A stretch of 64,000 nt of DNA from Streptosporangium sp. NBC_01755 (GCF_035917995.1 NZ_CP109131.1:6200001-6264000), one strand, 5' to 3'. Shown: positions 43,986 through 54,234, numbered from the stretch's first letter. The notes: generated by a model not told the origin, from the sequence alone. Translations and numbers: made by a program.

Positions 43986-44000
43986 GTTCCTTGGGAACGT
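43984..44000. promoter_or_regulatory. Palindrome, candidate operator (2)
   Basis: ACGTTCC-TTG-GGAACGT, an exact 7-bp inverted repeat with a 3-base spacer, sharing two bases with the first palindrome. It is about 25 bases upstream of the proposed pepQ -10. Confidence 0.5.
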
Positions 44001-44024
44001 AACGACACCGGCGTAAAGGGTCAA

Positions 44025-44030
44025 TAGCAT
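44025..44030 (+). promoter_or_regulatory. -10 element before pepQ
   Basis: TAGCAT ends seven bases before the ATG at 44038. It overlaps the upstream ATG at 44029, which argues for 44038 as the true start. Confidence 0.45.
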
Positions 44031-44037
44031 GCGGGAC

Positions 44038-45105
44038 ATGAGCCTCACCCATGCCCTGCGCCGTGAGCGTCTGACCACCCTGCTCGCCGCTCACGAGGCG
44101 GACGCGATCCTGGTCACCCACGGCGTCAACGTGCGCTACCTGACCGGCCTGGACAGTTCCAACGCGGCCGTGCTCGTCCGGGCCGACACCGCTGCCACGC
44201 TGGCCACCGACTCGCGCTACTTCGAGACCGCCCGGAGGGTCTGCTCGGGCATCGAGGTGATCGAGGAACGCGACGTCGCCGGAGCCCTGGCCACGCTGGC
44301 CGGCCGGGTCGCCGTCGAGGCCGACCACATGCCCGTCGCCGACTACTTCCGGCTGGGCGGGGACCTGCCGCGCCTGTCCGGGCTGGTGGAGTCGGTGCGC
44401 CAGATCAAGGACGAGGCCGAGATCGATCTCATCCGCACCGCGTGCGAGCTCACGGACCGGGCCTTCGCCGAGGTCCTGCCCGAACTGCGTCCGGGGCTGA
44501 CCGAGAAGGAGGTCGCCAGGGCGCTGGAGCGCCGGATGGTCGAGTCGGGCGCGGACGGACTCGCCTTCGAGTCGATCGTCGCGAGCGGGCCCAACGGCGC
44601 GATCCCGCACCACTCGCCCTCGGACCGGCCGCTGGAGCGTGGAGACCTGGTCACCATGGACTTCGGGGCGCTGTACCGGGGCTACCACGCCGACATGACC
44701 AGAACCGTGGCGATCGGCGAGCCCGCCGGTTGGCAGCGCGAGCTGTACGACCTGGTCCGAGCCTCCCAGCGGGCCGGCCGCCGGGCCGTGCGGATCGGCG
44801 CGGCATTCCACGAGGTGGACGCCGCAGCCCGCGACCTGATCGCCGAGGCGGGATACGGGGAGTTCTTCAAGCACGGTCTCGGTCACGGAGTCGGGCTGGA
44901 GATCCACGAGTTGCCGTTCCTGTCTCCGCGAAAGCCAGAGCCTGACCACGAGCACGCTAGAATAGAGGACCGAGTTCCGGTCACGGTTGAACCCGGGGTA
45001 TATCTTCCCGGCAAGGGTGGTGTCCGCATCGAGGACACGCTCGTGGCGCGTGATGGCGGGCCGGAACTTCTCACCCGGACGACCAAAGAGCTGCTCGTCC
45101 TCTAA
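44038..45105 (+). CDS. pepQ: Xaa-Pro dipeptidase / M24 aminopeptidase
   Basis: A 355-residue metallopeptidase (358 if ATG 44029 is used). The creatinase-like N-terminal domain covers about 1-120. The pita-bread catalytic domain carries the metal ligands in [17 protein letters not shown] (two Asp), [16 protein letters not shown] (His), TVEPGVYL and GVRIEDT (two Glu). It removes N-terminal residues ahead of proline. In many bacteria this gene precedes efp, as here with a 26-base gap; EF-P helps translate proline runs, so the pairing is well known. A leaderless-type -10 and two palindromes lie upstream. Confidence 0.93.
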   Translation: MSLTHALRRERLTTLLAAHEADAILVTHGVNVRYLTGLDSSNAAVLVRADTAATLATDSRYFETARRVCSGIEVIEERDVAGALATLAGRVAVEADHMPVADYFRLGGDLPRLSGLVESVRQIKDEAEIDLIRTACELTDRAFAEVLPELRPGLTEKEVARALERRMVESGADGLAFESIVASGPNGAIPHHSPSDRPLERGDLVTMDFGALYRGYHADMTRTVAIGEPAGWQRELYDLVRASQRAGRRAVRIGAAFHEVDAAARDLIAEAGYGEFFKHGLGHGVGLEIHELPFLSPRKPEPDHEHARIEDRVPVTVEPGVYLPGKGGVRIEDTLVARDGGPELLTRTTKELLVL

Positions 45106-45131
45106 GAGCGGCCGTACGCAGGAGAGAACTA

Positions 45132-45692
45132 GTGGCGACGACGAACGACCTCAAGAACGGCCTGGTGCTCAAGCTCGACGGCGGTGAGCTCTGGGCTGTC
45201 GTGGAGTTCCAGCACGTCAAGCCGGGCAAGGGCGGCGCGTTCGTCCGCACCAAGCTCAAGAACGTGCTATCGGGCAAGGTCGTCGACAAGACCTTCAACG
45301 CGGGTGTCAAGGTCGAGGTGGCCAACGTCGACAAGCGCGAGATGCAGTTCTCGTACATGGACGGCGACGACTACGTCTTCATGGACACCGAGACCTACGA
45401 CATGCTCCACGTCACCAGGGCCGCGGTCGGCGACTCCGCCAACTACCTGCTGGAGAACATGCTGGCCACCGTGGCGATCAACGAGGGCAACGTCCTCTAC
45501 GTCGACCTGCCCGCGGCCGTCGAGCTGATCGTCGCGGAGACCGAGCCCGGCCTTCAGGGCGACCGCTCCACCGGCGGCACCAAGCCCGCCAAGCTGGAGA
45601 CCGGCGCCGAGATCAAGGTGCCGCTGTTCATCACCACCGGCGAGAAGGTCAAGGTCGACACCCGCACCGGCGATTATCTCGGCCGCGCCTGA
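45132..45692 (+). CDS. efp: Elongation factor P
   Basis: A 186-residue three-domain, tRNA-shaped protein that relieves ribosome stalling at proline runs. The modification loop is [15 protein letters not shown], with the lysine at the tip position. Domain II ([11 protein letters not shown]) and domain III ([25 protein letters not shown]) are complete. It starts at GTG with CAGGAGAG eight bases upstream. Its stop overlaps the nusB start by one base (TGATG). Confidence 0.96.
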   Translation: MATTNDLKNGLVLKLDGGELWAVVEFQHVKPGKGGAFVRTKLKNVLSGKVVDKTFNAGVKVEVANVDKREMQFSYMDGDDYVFMDTETYDMLHVTRAAVGDSANYLLENMLATVAINEGNVLYVDLPAAVELIVAETEPGLQGDRSTGGTKPAKLETGAEIKVPLFITTGEKVKVDTRTGDYLGRA

Positions 45693-46102
45693 TGTCGGCA
45701 CGTGGTAAGGCGCGCAGGCGCGCGCTGGACATCCTCTTCGAGGCGGAGGCCCGGAACGAGGACCCGCTCAGCGTTCTCGCCGAGCGTCTGGAGCGGGCCG
45801 AGCCGCCCGTCAACGAATACACCTCGACGATCGTCGAAGGCGTGTGCCGGCACCGGTCGCGCATCGACGAGCTGATCACCACCTACGCCGACGGCTGGAC
45901 GCTCGACCGCATGCCCGCGGTCGACCGCAACCTCCTGCGTGGCGGCACCTACGAGCTGCTGTGGATGCCCGACGTCCCCGAGGGCGTCGTCATCAGCGAA
46001 TGGGTCAGCCTGGCCTCGGAGCTGTCGACCGACGAGTCGCCGCAGTTCGTCAACGGTCTGATGGCCCGGTTCAAGCAGCTCAAGCCGTCCCTGACGCTCT
46101 AG
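45692..46102 (+). CDS. nusB: Transcription antitermination protein NusB
   Basis: A 136-residue all-helical protein that binds boxA RNA with S10/NusE for antitermination of rRNA operons. Family motifs are RRRALDILFEAEARN, GVCRHRSRIDELITTYADGWTLDRMPAVDRNLLRGGTYELL (kept here as DRMPAVDRNLLRGGTYEL) and PQFVNGLMARF. It is coupled to efp. A hairpin follows at 46112. Confidence 0.95.
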   Translation: MSARGKARRRALDILFEAEARNEDPLSVLAERLERAEPPVNEYTSTIVEGVCRHRSRIDELITTYADGWTLDRMPAVDRNLLRGGTYELLWMPDVPEGVVISEWVSLASELSTDESPQFVNGLMARFKQLKPSLTL

Positions 46103-46433
46103 CCGCGCCCCGCGGGGAGTCGTCCCTCGTCTCCCCGCCCCGGAGCGTACTCCCGCGCGCGCTCTCCTCGCGTACCTGTGCGGGACCCTGTGCGGGACCG
46201 CCTCATTGCGAGTACGGGCCCCTACCCGCGGCCCGGAAGACGGCTCGGAAGACGGCCCGGAAGGACGCCACCCCTCTCCGCGGATCCGACCGTCCTCCTC
46301 GGGACGCGCCGGCCGGATCCCCCCGCGTCGGGAAAAAGACTCGATCAAGCAGGAGTATGGATAGTCCTTGGGGCGTGCCTGGGGGGCGCGCGGCGTAGGC
46401 TGGGCTCGTCACGTATGAGGAGGCGATCTGAAG
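46103..46433. other. Intergenic region after nusB
   Basis: 331 bases without a convincing gene. It holds a hairpin (46112-46138), three 12-base tandem repeats of GGCCCGGAAGAC type (46230-46265), and a possible -10 TAGGCT near 46395 for the methyltransferase. Confidence 0.5.
46112..46138 (+). terminator. Hairpin after nusB
   Basis: GCGGGGAG pairs exactly with CTCCCCGC around an 11-base loop, ten bases after the nusB stop. Confidence 0.65.
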
Positions 46434-47192
46434 TTGCACGCCGTAGGCATCTCACGGCACGCAGGCACCCCGGCGGTCCGCACCGCGGTCGTATGGGACG
46501 TCCTGAGCGCCGTGCTGGTCGAACGGGTGGCCGCGACGGGCCGTGATCGGCTCGACATCGTCGACGCCGGGGGTGGCACGGGTGGTTTCGCCGTTCCCCT
46601 GGCCGAGAAGGGCCACGCCGTGACGGTCGTCGACCCCAGCCCCGACTCGCTCGCCGCGCTGGAGCGCCGCGCGGCCGAGGCGGGGGTGGAGGTGCGCGCC
46701 CTGCAGGGCGACGCCGCGGACCTGGGGGATCTGCTCCCGGGCGGCGGCACCGACCTGGTGCTCTGCCACAGCGTGCTGGAGTACGTGGAGGACCCGATCG
46801 GCGCGGTGAGGGCCATGGCCGGCCTGCTGCGCGAGGGCGGCGTGATCAGCGTGCTCGCCGCGAACCCGCTCGCCGCCGCGCTGCACCGTGCCTTCGCCGG
46901 CCGCTTCGACGAGGCCCGCCAGGTCCTGGACGACCCCGAGGGCCGTTGGGGCGACCGCGACCCCACACCCAGGCGCTTCACCCGCGAGGCACTGGAGCGG
47001 CTTCTCGTCACGACGGGCTTCGCGCCCGGCGAGGTTCACGGCGTGCGGATCTTCGCCGACCTGGTGCCCAGCAGGCTGCTCGACGGCGAACCCGGAGCCG
47101 CGCGCGCCCTGGTCACCCTGGAGCAGGCGGCGGCGGCGCACCCGGTGCTCCGCGACATCGCGACCCAGCTGCACGTGCTTGGCCACCGGTGA
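46434..47192 (+). CDS. SAM-dependent class I methyltransferase
   Basis: A 252-residue protein of the methyltransferase fold. Motif I is LDIVDAGGGTGGFAVPLAEKG, given here as VDAGGGTGGFAVPLA (about 42-56), then VTVVDPSPDSLAAL, GDAADLGDLL and LVLCHSVLEYVEDP, as in UbiE/SmtA-type enzymes. The substrate is unknown. It starts at TTG with GAGGAGG about ten bases upstream. It sits between nusB and dinB, with its stop only eight bases before the LexA-like box. Confidence 0.85.
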   Translation: MHAVGISRHAGTPAVRTAVVWDVLSAVLVERVAATGRDRLDIVDAGGGTGGFAVPLAEKGHAVTVVDPSPDSLAALERRAAEAGVEVRALQGDAADLGDLLPGGGTDLVLCHSVLEYVEDPIGAVRAMAGLLREGGVISVLAANPLAAALHRAFAGRFDEARQVLDDPEGRWGDRDPTPRRFTREALERLLVTTGFAPGEVHGVRIFADLVPSRLLDGEPGAARALVTLEQAAAAHPVLRDIATQLHVLGHR

Positions 47193-47200
47193 GCACCACA

Positions 47201-47216
47201 TCGAACGCGTGTTCTC
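47201..47216. promoter_or_regulatory. LexA-like SOS box before dinB
   Basis: TCGAACGCGTGTTCTC matches the actinobacterial LexA consensus TCGAAC-N4-GTTCGA at 10 of 12 specified bases. It lies immediately upstream of the dinB -10, where repressor binding would block RNA polymerase. Confidence 0.7.
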
Positions 47217-47217
47217 G

Positions 47218-47223
47218 TAGAAT
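47218..47223 (+). promoter_or_regulatory. -10 element of dinB (leaderless)
   Basis: TAGAAT ends six bases before the GTG at 47230, with no ribosome site. Confidence 0.6.
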
Positions 47224-47229
47224 GGCGTC

Positions 47230-48468
47230 GTGTCGAGAAAGCAGCAGATGCCGCGCCCGGAGTCGGATCTGGGGACGGACGACACCGGCTGCCCGATCCT
47301 CCATGTCGACATGGACGCCTTCTACGCCGGTGTCGAACTGCGCGAGCGCCCTGAGCTCCGGGGCACCCCCGTCATCATCGGCGCGCCCGGCGCGCGCGGG
47401 GTGGTGCTCAGCGCCACCTACGAGGCCCGGAGATTCGGGGTGCACTCGGCCATGCCCATGACCCGGGCCCGACGGCTCTGCCCCCACGCCGTGATCATCC
47501 CGCCGAGCCGCGGCAAGTACGCGGAGGTCTCCCGGCGTGTCATGGAGATCTTCCAAACCTTCACCCCCGAGGTCGAGCCGATAGCCTCCGACGAGGCGTT
47601 CCTCGATGTCGGCGGGGCACGCAAACGTCTCGGCCCCCCGGCGGCGATCGCCCGGATGATCCGCGAACAGGTCGTGCGCGAGCAGGGTGTCACCTGTTCC
47701 GTCGGAGTCGCAGGCAGCAAGTTCGTGGCAAAGCTCGCCTCGCGCCACTGCAAGCCGGACGGGCTGTTCGTGGTTCCCGCCGACAGGGTGGTCGACTTCC
47801 TGCACCCGCTCCCCGTGGCGGCGCTGTGGGGCGTCGGGGAGCACACCGAGCGGTCACTGGCCCGGCTCGGTATCAAGACGGTCGGCGATCTCGCCGGGGT
47901 CCCGGTGGACACGCTCCGGCGCGAGCTGGGCCAGGCGGCGGGCACGCACCTCGCGGCGCTGGCCTGGGGGCGTGACGAGCGCCCCGTGACCCCGCACGTT
48001 CCCGACAAGAGCATCGGCGCGGAAGAGACATTCGCCACAGACATCGCCGACCCCGTGGAGATCCGCAGGGAGCTGCTCCGGCTCTCCGAGCGGGTCGCGG
48101 CCAGGCTCAGGCAGGGAGGCAGCGTCGGCCGCACGGTCAGCGTCAAGCTCCGCCGCGCCGACTTCACCACTCTGTCCCGCTCCCGGAGCCTGCGCGAGCC
48201 CACAGACGTCGCCAAGATCCTGTACGACGTCGCCTGCGCCCTCTACACCGACTCCGGTCTGGAGAACGTCCAGCTGAGGCTGGTCGGAGTGCGGGTGGAG
48301 AACCTCAGCCCGGCCGACGGGGCGAGCAGGCAGCTCGGCCTCGGAGAGCGTGAGACGGGCTGGCGGGAGGCCGAGCAGGCGATGGACAGGGCCGCCCGCA
48401 GATTCGGTCACAATGCGGTGCTCCCGGCCTCCCTTGTTCGCCCGCCGTTTGATGGAATAGATCCATGA
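47230..48468 (+). CDS. dinB: DNA polymerase IV (Y-family)
   Basis: A 412-residue translesion polymerase. The catalytic acids are in LHVDMDAFYAGVE (Asp) and EPIASDEAFLDVGG (Asp-Glu), the thumb HhH region is PVAALWGVGEHTERSLARLGIKTVGDLA (here LWGVGEHTERSLARLG), and the little-finger domain covers about 265-390. No C-terminal beta-clamp motif is clear: the last residues are LPASLVRPPFDGIDP. It starts at GTG 47230 behind TAGAAT and a LexA-like box, so it is probably DNA-damage inducible. Confidence 0.94.
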   Translation: MSRKQQMPRPESDLGTDDTGCPILHVDMDAFYAGVELRERPELRGTPVIIGAPGARGVVLSATYEARRFGVHSAMPMTRARRLCPHAVIIPPSRGKYAEVSRRVMEIFQTFTPEVEPIASDEAFLDVGGARKRLGPPAAIARMIREQVVREQGVTCSVGVAGSKFVAKLASRHCKPDGLFVVPADRVVDFLHPLPVAALWGVGEHTERSLARLGIKTVGDLAGVPVDTLRRELGQAAGTHLAALAWGRDERPVTPHVPDKSIGAEETFATDIADPVEIRRELLRLSERVAARLRQGGSVGRTVSVKLRRADFTTLSRSRSLREPTDVAKILYDVACALYTDSGLENVQLRLVGVRVENLSPADGASRQLGLGERETGWREAEQAMDRAARRFGHNAVLPASLVRPPFDGIDP

Positions 48469-48615
48469 CGCGGCCTCCGGTTTGGACTACGTTGGACGTT
48501 TTCTTTCGTCTACGTCTACAGCCTCGTATTCTGGGGATAACCGACCGCGAGGTTCGGACACCCCGTGTCGTCCGTCACCGTCTTCCCCGTCCTGGGGCTG
48601 TCCTTGGGAGGCGCC

Positions 48616-49017
48616 GTGCCGCTCTCTGAGCACGAGCAGCGCTTGCTCGACCAGATCGAGCAGGCACTCTACGCCGAGGACCCGAAGTGGGCCAATACCG
48701 TCAGGATCAGTGATCCCCGCAGCCACTACAGGCGTCGCCTGGTGAAGGCCTCCATCGGCTTCATCCTGGGCGTCGTTCTGCTGATGGTCGGCGTTGTGAT
48801 CATCAACATCCCGCTCGGCGTCGGCGGTTTCGTGGTCATGCTCGCCGCGTGTCTGTGGGGTCTGTCCAGCTGGAAGAGGATGAACGGGTTCGGTGAGGCC
48901 GGCGCGGCCGTGCCGTCCGATCAGCCGCGAGGCAGGGGGGGACGCCGCGGCGGCTCCCGCCAGAGCTTCATGGAACGCATGGAGGAGCGCTGGCGCCGTC
49001 GTACCGACGAGCACTAG
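48616..49017 (+). CDS. DUF3040 membrane protein
   Basis: A 133-residue protein. It begins MPLSEHEQRLLDQIEQALYAEDPKWA, the DUF3040 hallmark (given as MPLSEHEQRLLDQIEQALY), followed by two membrane helices (ASIGFILGVVLLMVGVVIIN and GVGGFVVMLAACLWGLS) and a basic disordered tail. The family is widespread in actinobacteria near dcw genes; its function is unknown. GTG 48616 is chosen for the GGGAGG five bases before it. An upstream GTG at 48565 would add 17 non-conserved residues. TATTCT at 48527 may be a -10. Confidence 0.88.
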   Translation: MPLSEHEQRLLDQIEQALYAEDPKWANTVRISDPRSHYRRRLVKASIGFILGVVLLMVGVVIINIPLGVGGFVVMLAACLWGLSSWKRMNGFGEAGAAVPSDQPRGRGGRRGGSRQSFMERMEERWRRRTDEH

Positions 49018-49034
49018 GTTCCCCCTGACGACGA

Positions 49035-49060
49035 GGGCCGCTCCCGAGTGGAAGCGGCCC
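49035..49060. terminator. Hairpin between convergent genes
   Basis: GGGCCGCT pairs with AGCGGCCC around a 10-base loop, between the DUF3040 gene and the reverse-strand transglutaminase gene. Confidence 0.7.
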
Positions 49061-49101
49061 CTGCCATCCGGCGAGCTCGCCTTTCCATGCCCCCCGGGCG
49101 C

Positions 49102-51516
49102 TCAGGCGCCCTTCCCGGCCGGTCTGCGGAACCGGATGTTCTCCAGCCGGTCGAAGCCGTCCAGCGCCCGCCCGCCGAGCCTCCGCATCCGCAGGAGCGT
49201 GGAGGGCGGCAGCAGCACAGCCCTGATCCGCCTGCCGCGGGTCACGGTGGCGGCCAGCGCCCGCCGCACGCTCCGCAGGTCCTCGCGGAGCACGCCGGTC
49301 TCACCCGAGGTCCTGGCGTAGAGCATCCGCTCCACCGCCGAGGTGATCCTCCCCAGCGCGGCGGCGGCCTCCGGTTCGAACCCGTACTGCTCCGTCAGCC
49401 GCCCGGCCAGCGCGCGCGGGCTCTCACTCGCCTGTCGTGACATTCCGTAGTCGCACAACGCGTCGTCCAGTTCGGCCCAGGACGCCATCACCGCCGACTC
49501 CCGCCGGAAGGCTCTGAGTGGCGTGGCGCCGGTCGGATCCTCGCCGCCGGGATCCCCGGACCGTCGGGCGTGGTACCTGCCGCGGCGGGCCCGCAACTGC
49601 CAGCGGATCATCGCCGGGATCAGCGCGACCAGCAGCGCTGTCAGGATCCCGATGCCGATCCACGCGGCCGGCGGCATGCCCTCGTCCAGCGCGATCGGCA
49701 CGCCGCCGAAGTCGGGGTCGAGCGTCCGGTCACGGCGGCCGGCCGCCGCTCCGCCGGGAATGTCGGAGTCATCGGGGCTCGCCGACGGGGCCGTGATCGG
49801 CTCTTCGGGGGTGGCCGGTGTCACCTCGGGCCGGGTGTAGGACGGCACCGTCGCACTGCCCTGGCCCGCCCCGCCCGTCGGCGTGGGCTCGAAGCGGAGC
49901 CACCCGGTTCCCTCGAAGTACAGCTCGGGCCAGGCATGCGAGTCATGGGTGCGCACCTGCCACTGCCCGGAGAGGTTGCCGCCGCCGGTGTAGCCGATGG
50001 CGACCCGGGCGGGGATGCCCAGGACGCGTGCCAGCACCGCCATGGAGGCGGCGAACTGCTCGCAGTAGCCGGTCCTGTTGCGGATCAGGAAGTCGGTCAG
50101 CGCCGGGCCGTCGTGTCCCTGGGTGGCCAGGCTGTAGGTGAACCCGCCCTTGCCGGTGAAGAACTCCTGCAGCTGGATCGCCTGCTCGTACTGGCTGGAG
50201 CCGCGCTTGGTCACCCGCGCGGCCAGTTCCCTGATCTCCCCGGGAAGGCTCTCCGGCAGCTCCAGGTACCGCTCCCTGATCGCCGGGGCAGCCGGACCCG
50301 TCGCCTTGAGCGCCTCCGCCGTGGGCTCGGGCTCGGCGGTGACCACCTGGTAGGTCAGGCCCTCGGCGGTGTTCCTGGTGGAGAAGACCATGAGCGTGTC
50401 GCGGTCGGGCCGCCAGTCGCCCTCCACCGTGACCCTGGACGCGGGATAGGGCATCGGCAGGAAGCTCAGCCTCCTGACCTGCTCGCTCACCGTGATGTCG
50501 AGGGTCGCCGGCGTGACGGGCACGCTCGCGTCCTGGCCGGGGGGCGGTGGCATCGGTGCGTCGGAGGTCCGGTCCTCGGGGCGGCCCCTGGGCTCCGACA
50601 TCGTCCACTGCTCGCCGTCGAAGATGTCCAGGGAGTACATCCGCAGGTAACGCGGCGCGCCGTCGCTGACCGTGTAGGTCAGCACCGTGGAGTTCTCCGG
50701 CAGCGAGAGCTGGCCGCGCAGGTTGACCATGGGGTTCGGGATGCTGATCGAGTTGCCGCCGCCCTTGCCGTTGCCCACGCCGAACGAGAACAGCGGGTCG
50801 GGCTCCAGGGTGGGGAGCAGCGCGGGCAACAGGACGGCCAGCGCGATCGCGGCGAAGCCGATGCGCCTGCCCGACAGCCGTAGCGTCCCGGAGTCGGAGG
50901 AGGGGCGCGTGACGGTGAAGGACGACGTGCGGCGCACCAGCACCGCCCGGCCCCAGTGGCTGACCCGCTCCCGCCCGTCGGCGACGAGCACCCCGAGATA
51001 GCCCAGGGCACCGATGATGAAGGCCGGCCAGCTGATCGGCTCGGCGACCACCGCCGCCGGGACGGTGAACAGCACCAGCAGCGGCAGCCCGGTGAGGGCC
51101 GCCCTGCGCAGTCGCGCGGCCAGCAGGTCGACGGAGATCACGATCAGGCCGACGCCACCGCAGGTGAGCAGGACGATTCCGTCGCTGTCCGGCACGGGGG
51201 CGGCGAACCGCTGGATGTCGGCGAAGCCCGTCTCCAGCAGCTTGGCCAGCGCGAGGACCGAGTCCTCGGTGGGCACCAGCTTCGCCCACGCCTCGTCGCC
51301 GGCGAACACCGCGGTCAGGTAGATCCAGACCGCGAGCACCTGGGCGAGCGGCACCAGCCAGCCGGGCAGCCTGTAGCGGCCGGCCAGCACGCCGATCCCG
51401 GTCACGACACCGATCACGCCGAGGCTCGTCCAGAACCAGGCGCCGCCCTGGAAGAGGGGGTAGAGCGCGATCGCGACCGCTCCCGTGGCCACGCCCGACG
51501 CGATGGAAAGTCTCAT
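49102..51516 (-). CDS. Membrane transglutaminase-like protein (DUF3488 / TGc / DUF4129)
   Basis: An 804-residue membrane protein. About six helices fill residues 1-240. The extracytoplasmic region then leads to a transglutaminase core with the catalytic Cys in NRTGYCEQFAASMAVLARVLGIPAR (here RTGYCEQFAASMAVLA) and His in VRTHDSHAWPELYFEG. A further membrane helix near 640 (AAWIGIGILTALLVALIPAM) precedes a cytoplasmic DUF4129-type tail. Proteins of this layout always accompany MoxR and DUF58 genes. ATG 51516 overlaps the DUF58 stop by ATGA. The role is thought to be cell-envelope or protease-like, but it is not established. Confidence 0.88.
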   Translation of the reverse strand: MRLSIASGVATGAVAIALYPLFQGGAWFWTSLGVIGVVTGIGVLAGRYRLPGWLVPLAQVLAVWIYLTAVFAGDEAWAKLVPTEDSVLALAKLLETGFADIQRFAAPVPDSDGIVLLTCGGVGLIVISVDLLAARLRRAALTGLPLLVLFTVPAAVVAEPISWPAFIIGALGYLGVLVADGRERVSHWGRAVLVRRTSSFTVTRPSSDSGTLRLSGRRIGFAAIALAVLLPALLPTLEPDPLFSFGVGNGKGGGNSISIPNPMVNLRGQLSLPENSTVLTYTVSDGAPRYLRMYSLDIFDGEQWTMSEPRGRPEDRTSDAPMPPPPGQDASVPVTPATLDITVSEQVRRLSFLPMPYPASRVTVEGDWRPDRDTLMVFSTRNTAEGLTYQVVTAEPEPTAEALKATGPAAPAIRERYLELPESLPGEIRELAARVTKRGSSQYEQAIQLQEFFTGKGGFTYSLATQGHDGPALTDFLIRNRTGYCEQFAASMAVLARVLGIPARVAIGYTGGGNLSGQWQVRTHDSHAWPELYFEGTGWLRFEPTPTGGAGQGSATVPSYTRPEVTPATPEEPITAPSASPDDSDIPGGAAAGRRDRTLDPDFGGVPIALDEGMPPAAWIGIGILTALLVALIPAMIRWQLRARRGRYHARRSGDPGGEDPTGATPLRAFRRESAVMASWAELDDALCDYGMSRQASESPRALAGRLTEQYGFEPEAAAALGRITSAVERMLYARTSGETGVLREDLRSVRRALAATVTRGRRIRAVLLPPSTLLRMRRLGGRALDGFDRLENIRFRRPAGKGA

Positions 51517-52765
51517 ATGCCGCCCCTGCTCGCCACGGATCGCCCGCGCTGCGCGGCGTCCTGCCACACGCTTGCGACGGAGGCGCCGGCGGCCAGTCGC
51601 ACGACGCGCCAGCCCGTCCCCGTCAACACCGCCCGCGCCGCCTGGAACTCCTCGTCCTCGCCGAGTTCGGGATGCTCCCATCCCGCCACGTCCAGCATCA
51701 CGGCCACGCCGGTCACGTTGCCGTGCCTGGCCCTGGACAGTTCCTGGGCCTGGTCGAGGTCCATCCTGCCGAGCACTGCCACGATCAGCCCGTCGCCGCC
51801 GCCCTGGCGCAGCGCGCCGACGCCGTACTCCAGCGACCGTGCCCCGCTGGTCCGCACGACGGCCAGGGTGTCCAGCAGCGACAGGCTCAGCCCGCTGTCG
51901 GTGAGGTGCTCGGCCCCCTGATCGGTGACCAGGCGCAGGCCGAGCCCCTCGTGGGCCAGGTGCACGCCGATGGAGGCCGCGGCCGAGACCGCGGCCTCGA
52001 ACGACGAGCGTGGACCCTCGCCCCGGTGGGCGTATCGCCGTGTGTCCAGCAGCAGCGCACCCCTGCTCTGCCACTGCTGCTCCTCGCGCCGCACCATCAG
52101 TTCGCCGTGCCTGGCGGTCGAGCGCCAGTGCACCCGCCGCAGGTCGTCGCCCTGCCGGTACTCGCGCGGGGCGACGTCGTCGTCCCCCGCCGCCGCGATG
52201 CTTCTGGTACGGCTGTCACCGCCGCCCGTCCACTCGCCGGACAGACGGACGTGGGGCAGTGCCACCACCTGGGGCGTCACCATCAGCGTGTCGCTGATGG
52301 TGAACGACCTGGTCAGCTCGACCAGGCCGAAGGGGTCGCTGATCCGGATGGAGAGCGGGCCGATGGTGAAGCGGCCGCGCAGGTCGGAGCGGACCCGATA
52401 GTCGATCTCCCGGATGCCCTGCGACTCCACCCGGTCCAGCACGAACCTGGGCCGGGCGCCGAGGGCGTAGGGAACGGTGTCCTCGATCATCAGCAGGCCG
52501 GTCGGCAGCCGCGTGACGTTCTCCAGACGCAGTGTCACGGTGGCCTCGCTGCCCACCTCGGCCCTGGGCGGATCCAGACGCCGCGCGCAGCTCAGCCGGT
52601 AGCGGGTGCGGGCGACCACCATGGCCGCCAGCAGCGGCAGCGAGACGATCAGTACACCGATCCTGAGTAGGTCGTGCTCGCCGAGGATGAAGGCGCACAG
52701 CAGCGCCGCGACGCCGGACGCGATGAAGGACCGGCCACGGGCGGTGAGCGCCTTGAGGCCGGAGG

Positions 52766-52769
<4 letters not shown>
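51513..52769 (-). CDS. DUF58 (VWA-like) membrane protein
   Basis: A 418-residue protein. Two N-terminal membrane helices (SFIASGVAALLCAFILGEH and IGVLIVSLPLLAAMVVA) precede a beta-rich part and the DUF58 hallmark YRQGDDLRRVHWRSTARHGE (about 215-234), then a VWA-like domain (GALLLDTRRYAHRG, GLIVAVLGRMDLDQAQ). It starts at GTG 52769, overlapping the MoxR stop by GTGA, and ends overlapping the transglutaminase start. It likely forms a complex with the MoxR ATPase. Confidence 0.9.
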
Positions 52770-53743
<974 letters not shown>

Positions 53744-54143
53744 CAGGCCTCCATGAGGGTGCGGCGGTTGCGCGCCGGGGGTTGCCGTTGCGAAATCTTT
53801 GCGATCCCGTTACTCATTCTGTTTACCGACACTACGGCGCCGCGCGTCCCAGCGGCGACCTTATGTGGTCGTCAAGGATGATTTCGGGTGAACAGCCACA
53901 GTGTGTGCCATGGTCGTCGCGTTCCTGTACGGGTGACGTGTCGATCCCGTGACGGGTGTGGTGCTGTTCACCTTCCACCATTCTTCACTGCCTTACGGCT
54001 CATTCCATGATCTTTGGACTATTTGGCAATCTTCCCGACACGCCCGTGACGTATGCGGGGCCGCCTACCCCCTCCACTCCGCACCACCCCATTTGAGCTG
54101 GGGAAATGTCGGCGAAACATGCCTGGCGGAGGCCCGGAATCAG
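53744..54143. other. Divergent intergenic region, moxR / mraZ
   Basis: About 400 bases without a convincing gene, less GC-rich than its flanks. No hairpin or known RNA was recognised. It should contain the moxR promoter on the minus strand. The mraZ promoter begins at 54144. Confidence 0.5.
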
Positions 54144-54171
54144 TTGACGGTGGGGAGAAGTGGAGTATGGT
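54144..54171 (+). promoter_or_regulatory. mraZ (dcw) promoter
   Basis: TTGACG (54144-54149), a 16-base spacer, then TATGGT (54166-54171): a near-consensus promoter for the housekeeping sigma factor. The MraZ-type repeats lie on top of it. Confidence 0.65.
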
Positions 54172-54185
54172 GGTGCCCAGTGGAG
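54151..54185 (+). promoter_or_regulatory. Four phased TGGNG repeats (MraZ-binding repeats)
   Basis: TGGGG, TGGAG, TGGTG and TGGAG start at 54151, 54161, 54171 and 54181, exactly ten bases apart. Enterobacterial MraZ binds direct TGGGN repeats with 5-base spacers upstream of its own gene. The position over the promoter fits repression of mraZ and the dcw cluster by MraZ. Confidence 0.75.
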
Positions 54186-54234
54186 GGCAGGGCTGCGACG
54201 CCTGGCGTTCCGCTGGGCACGGGAGGTGGAGCCG

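Noticed and set aside
51517-52074. Upstream extension of the transglutaminase gene to 52074
   Set aside because: That stretch is an Arg/Gly shadow of the DUF58 gene; ATG 51516 with the ATGA overlap is the natural start.
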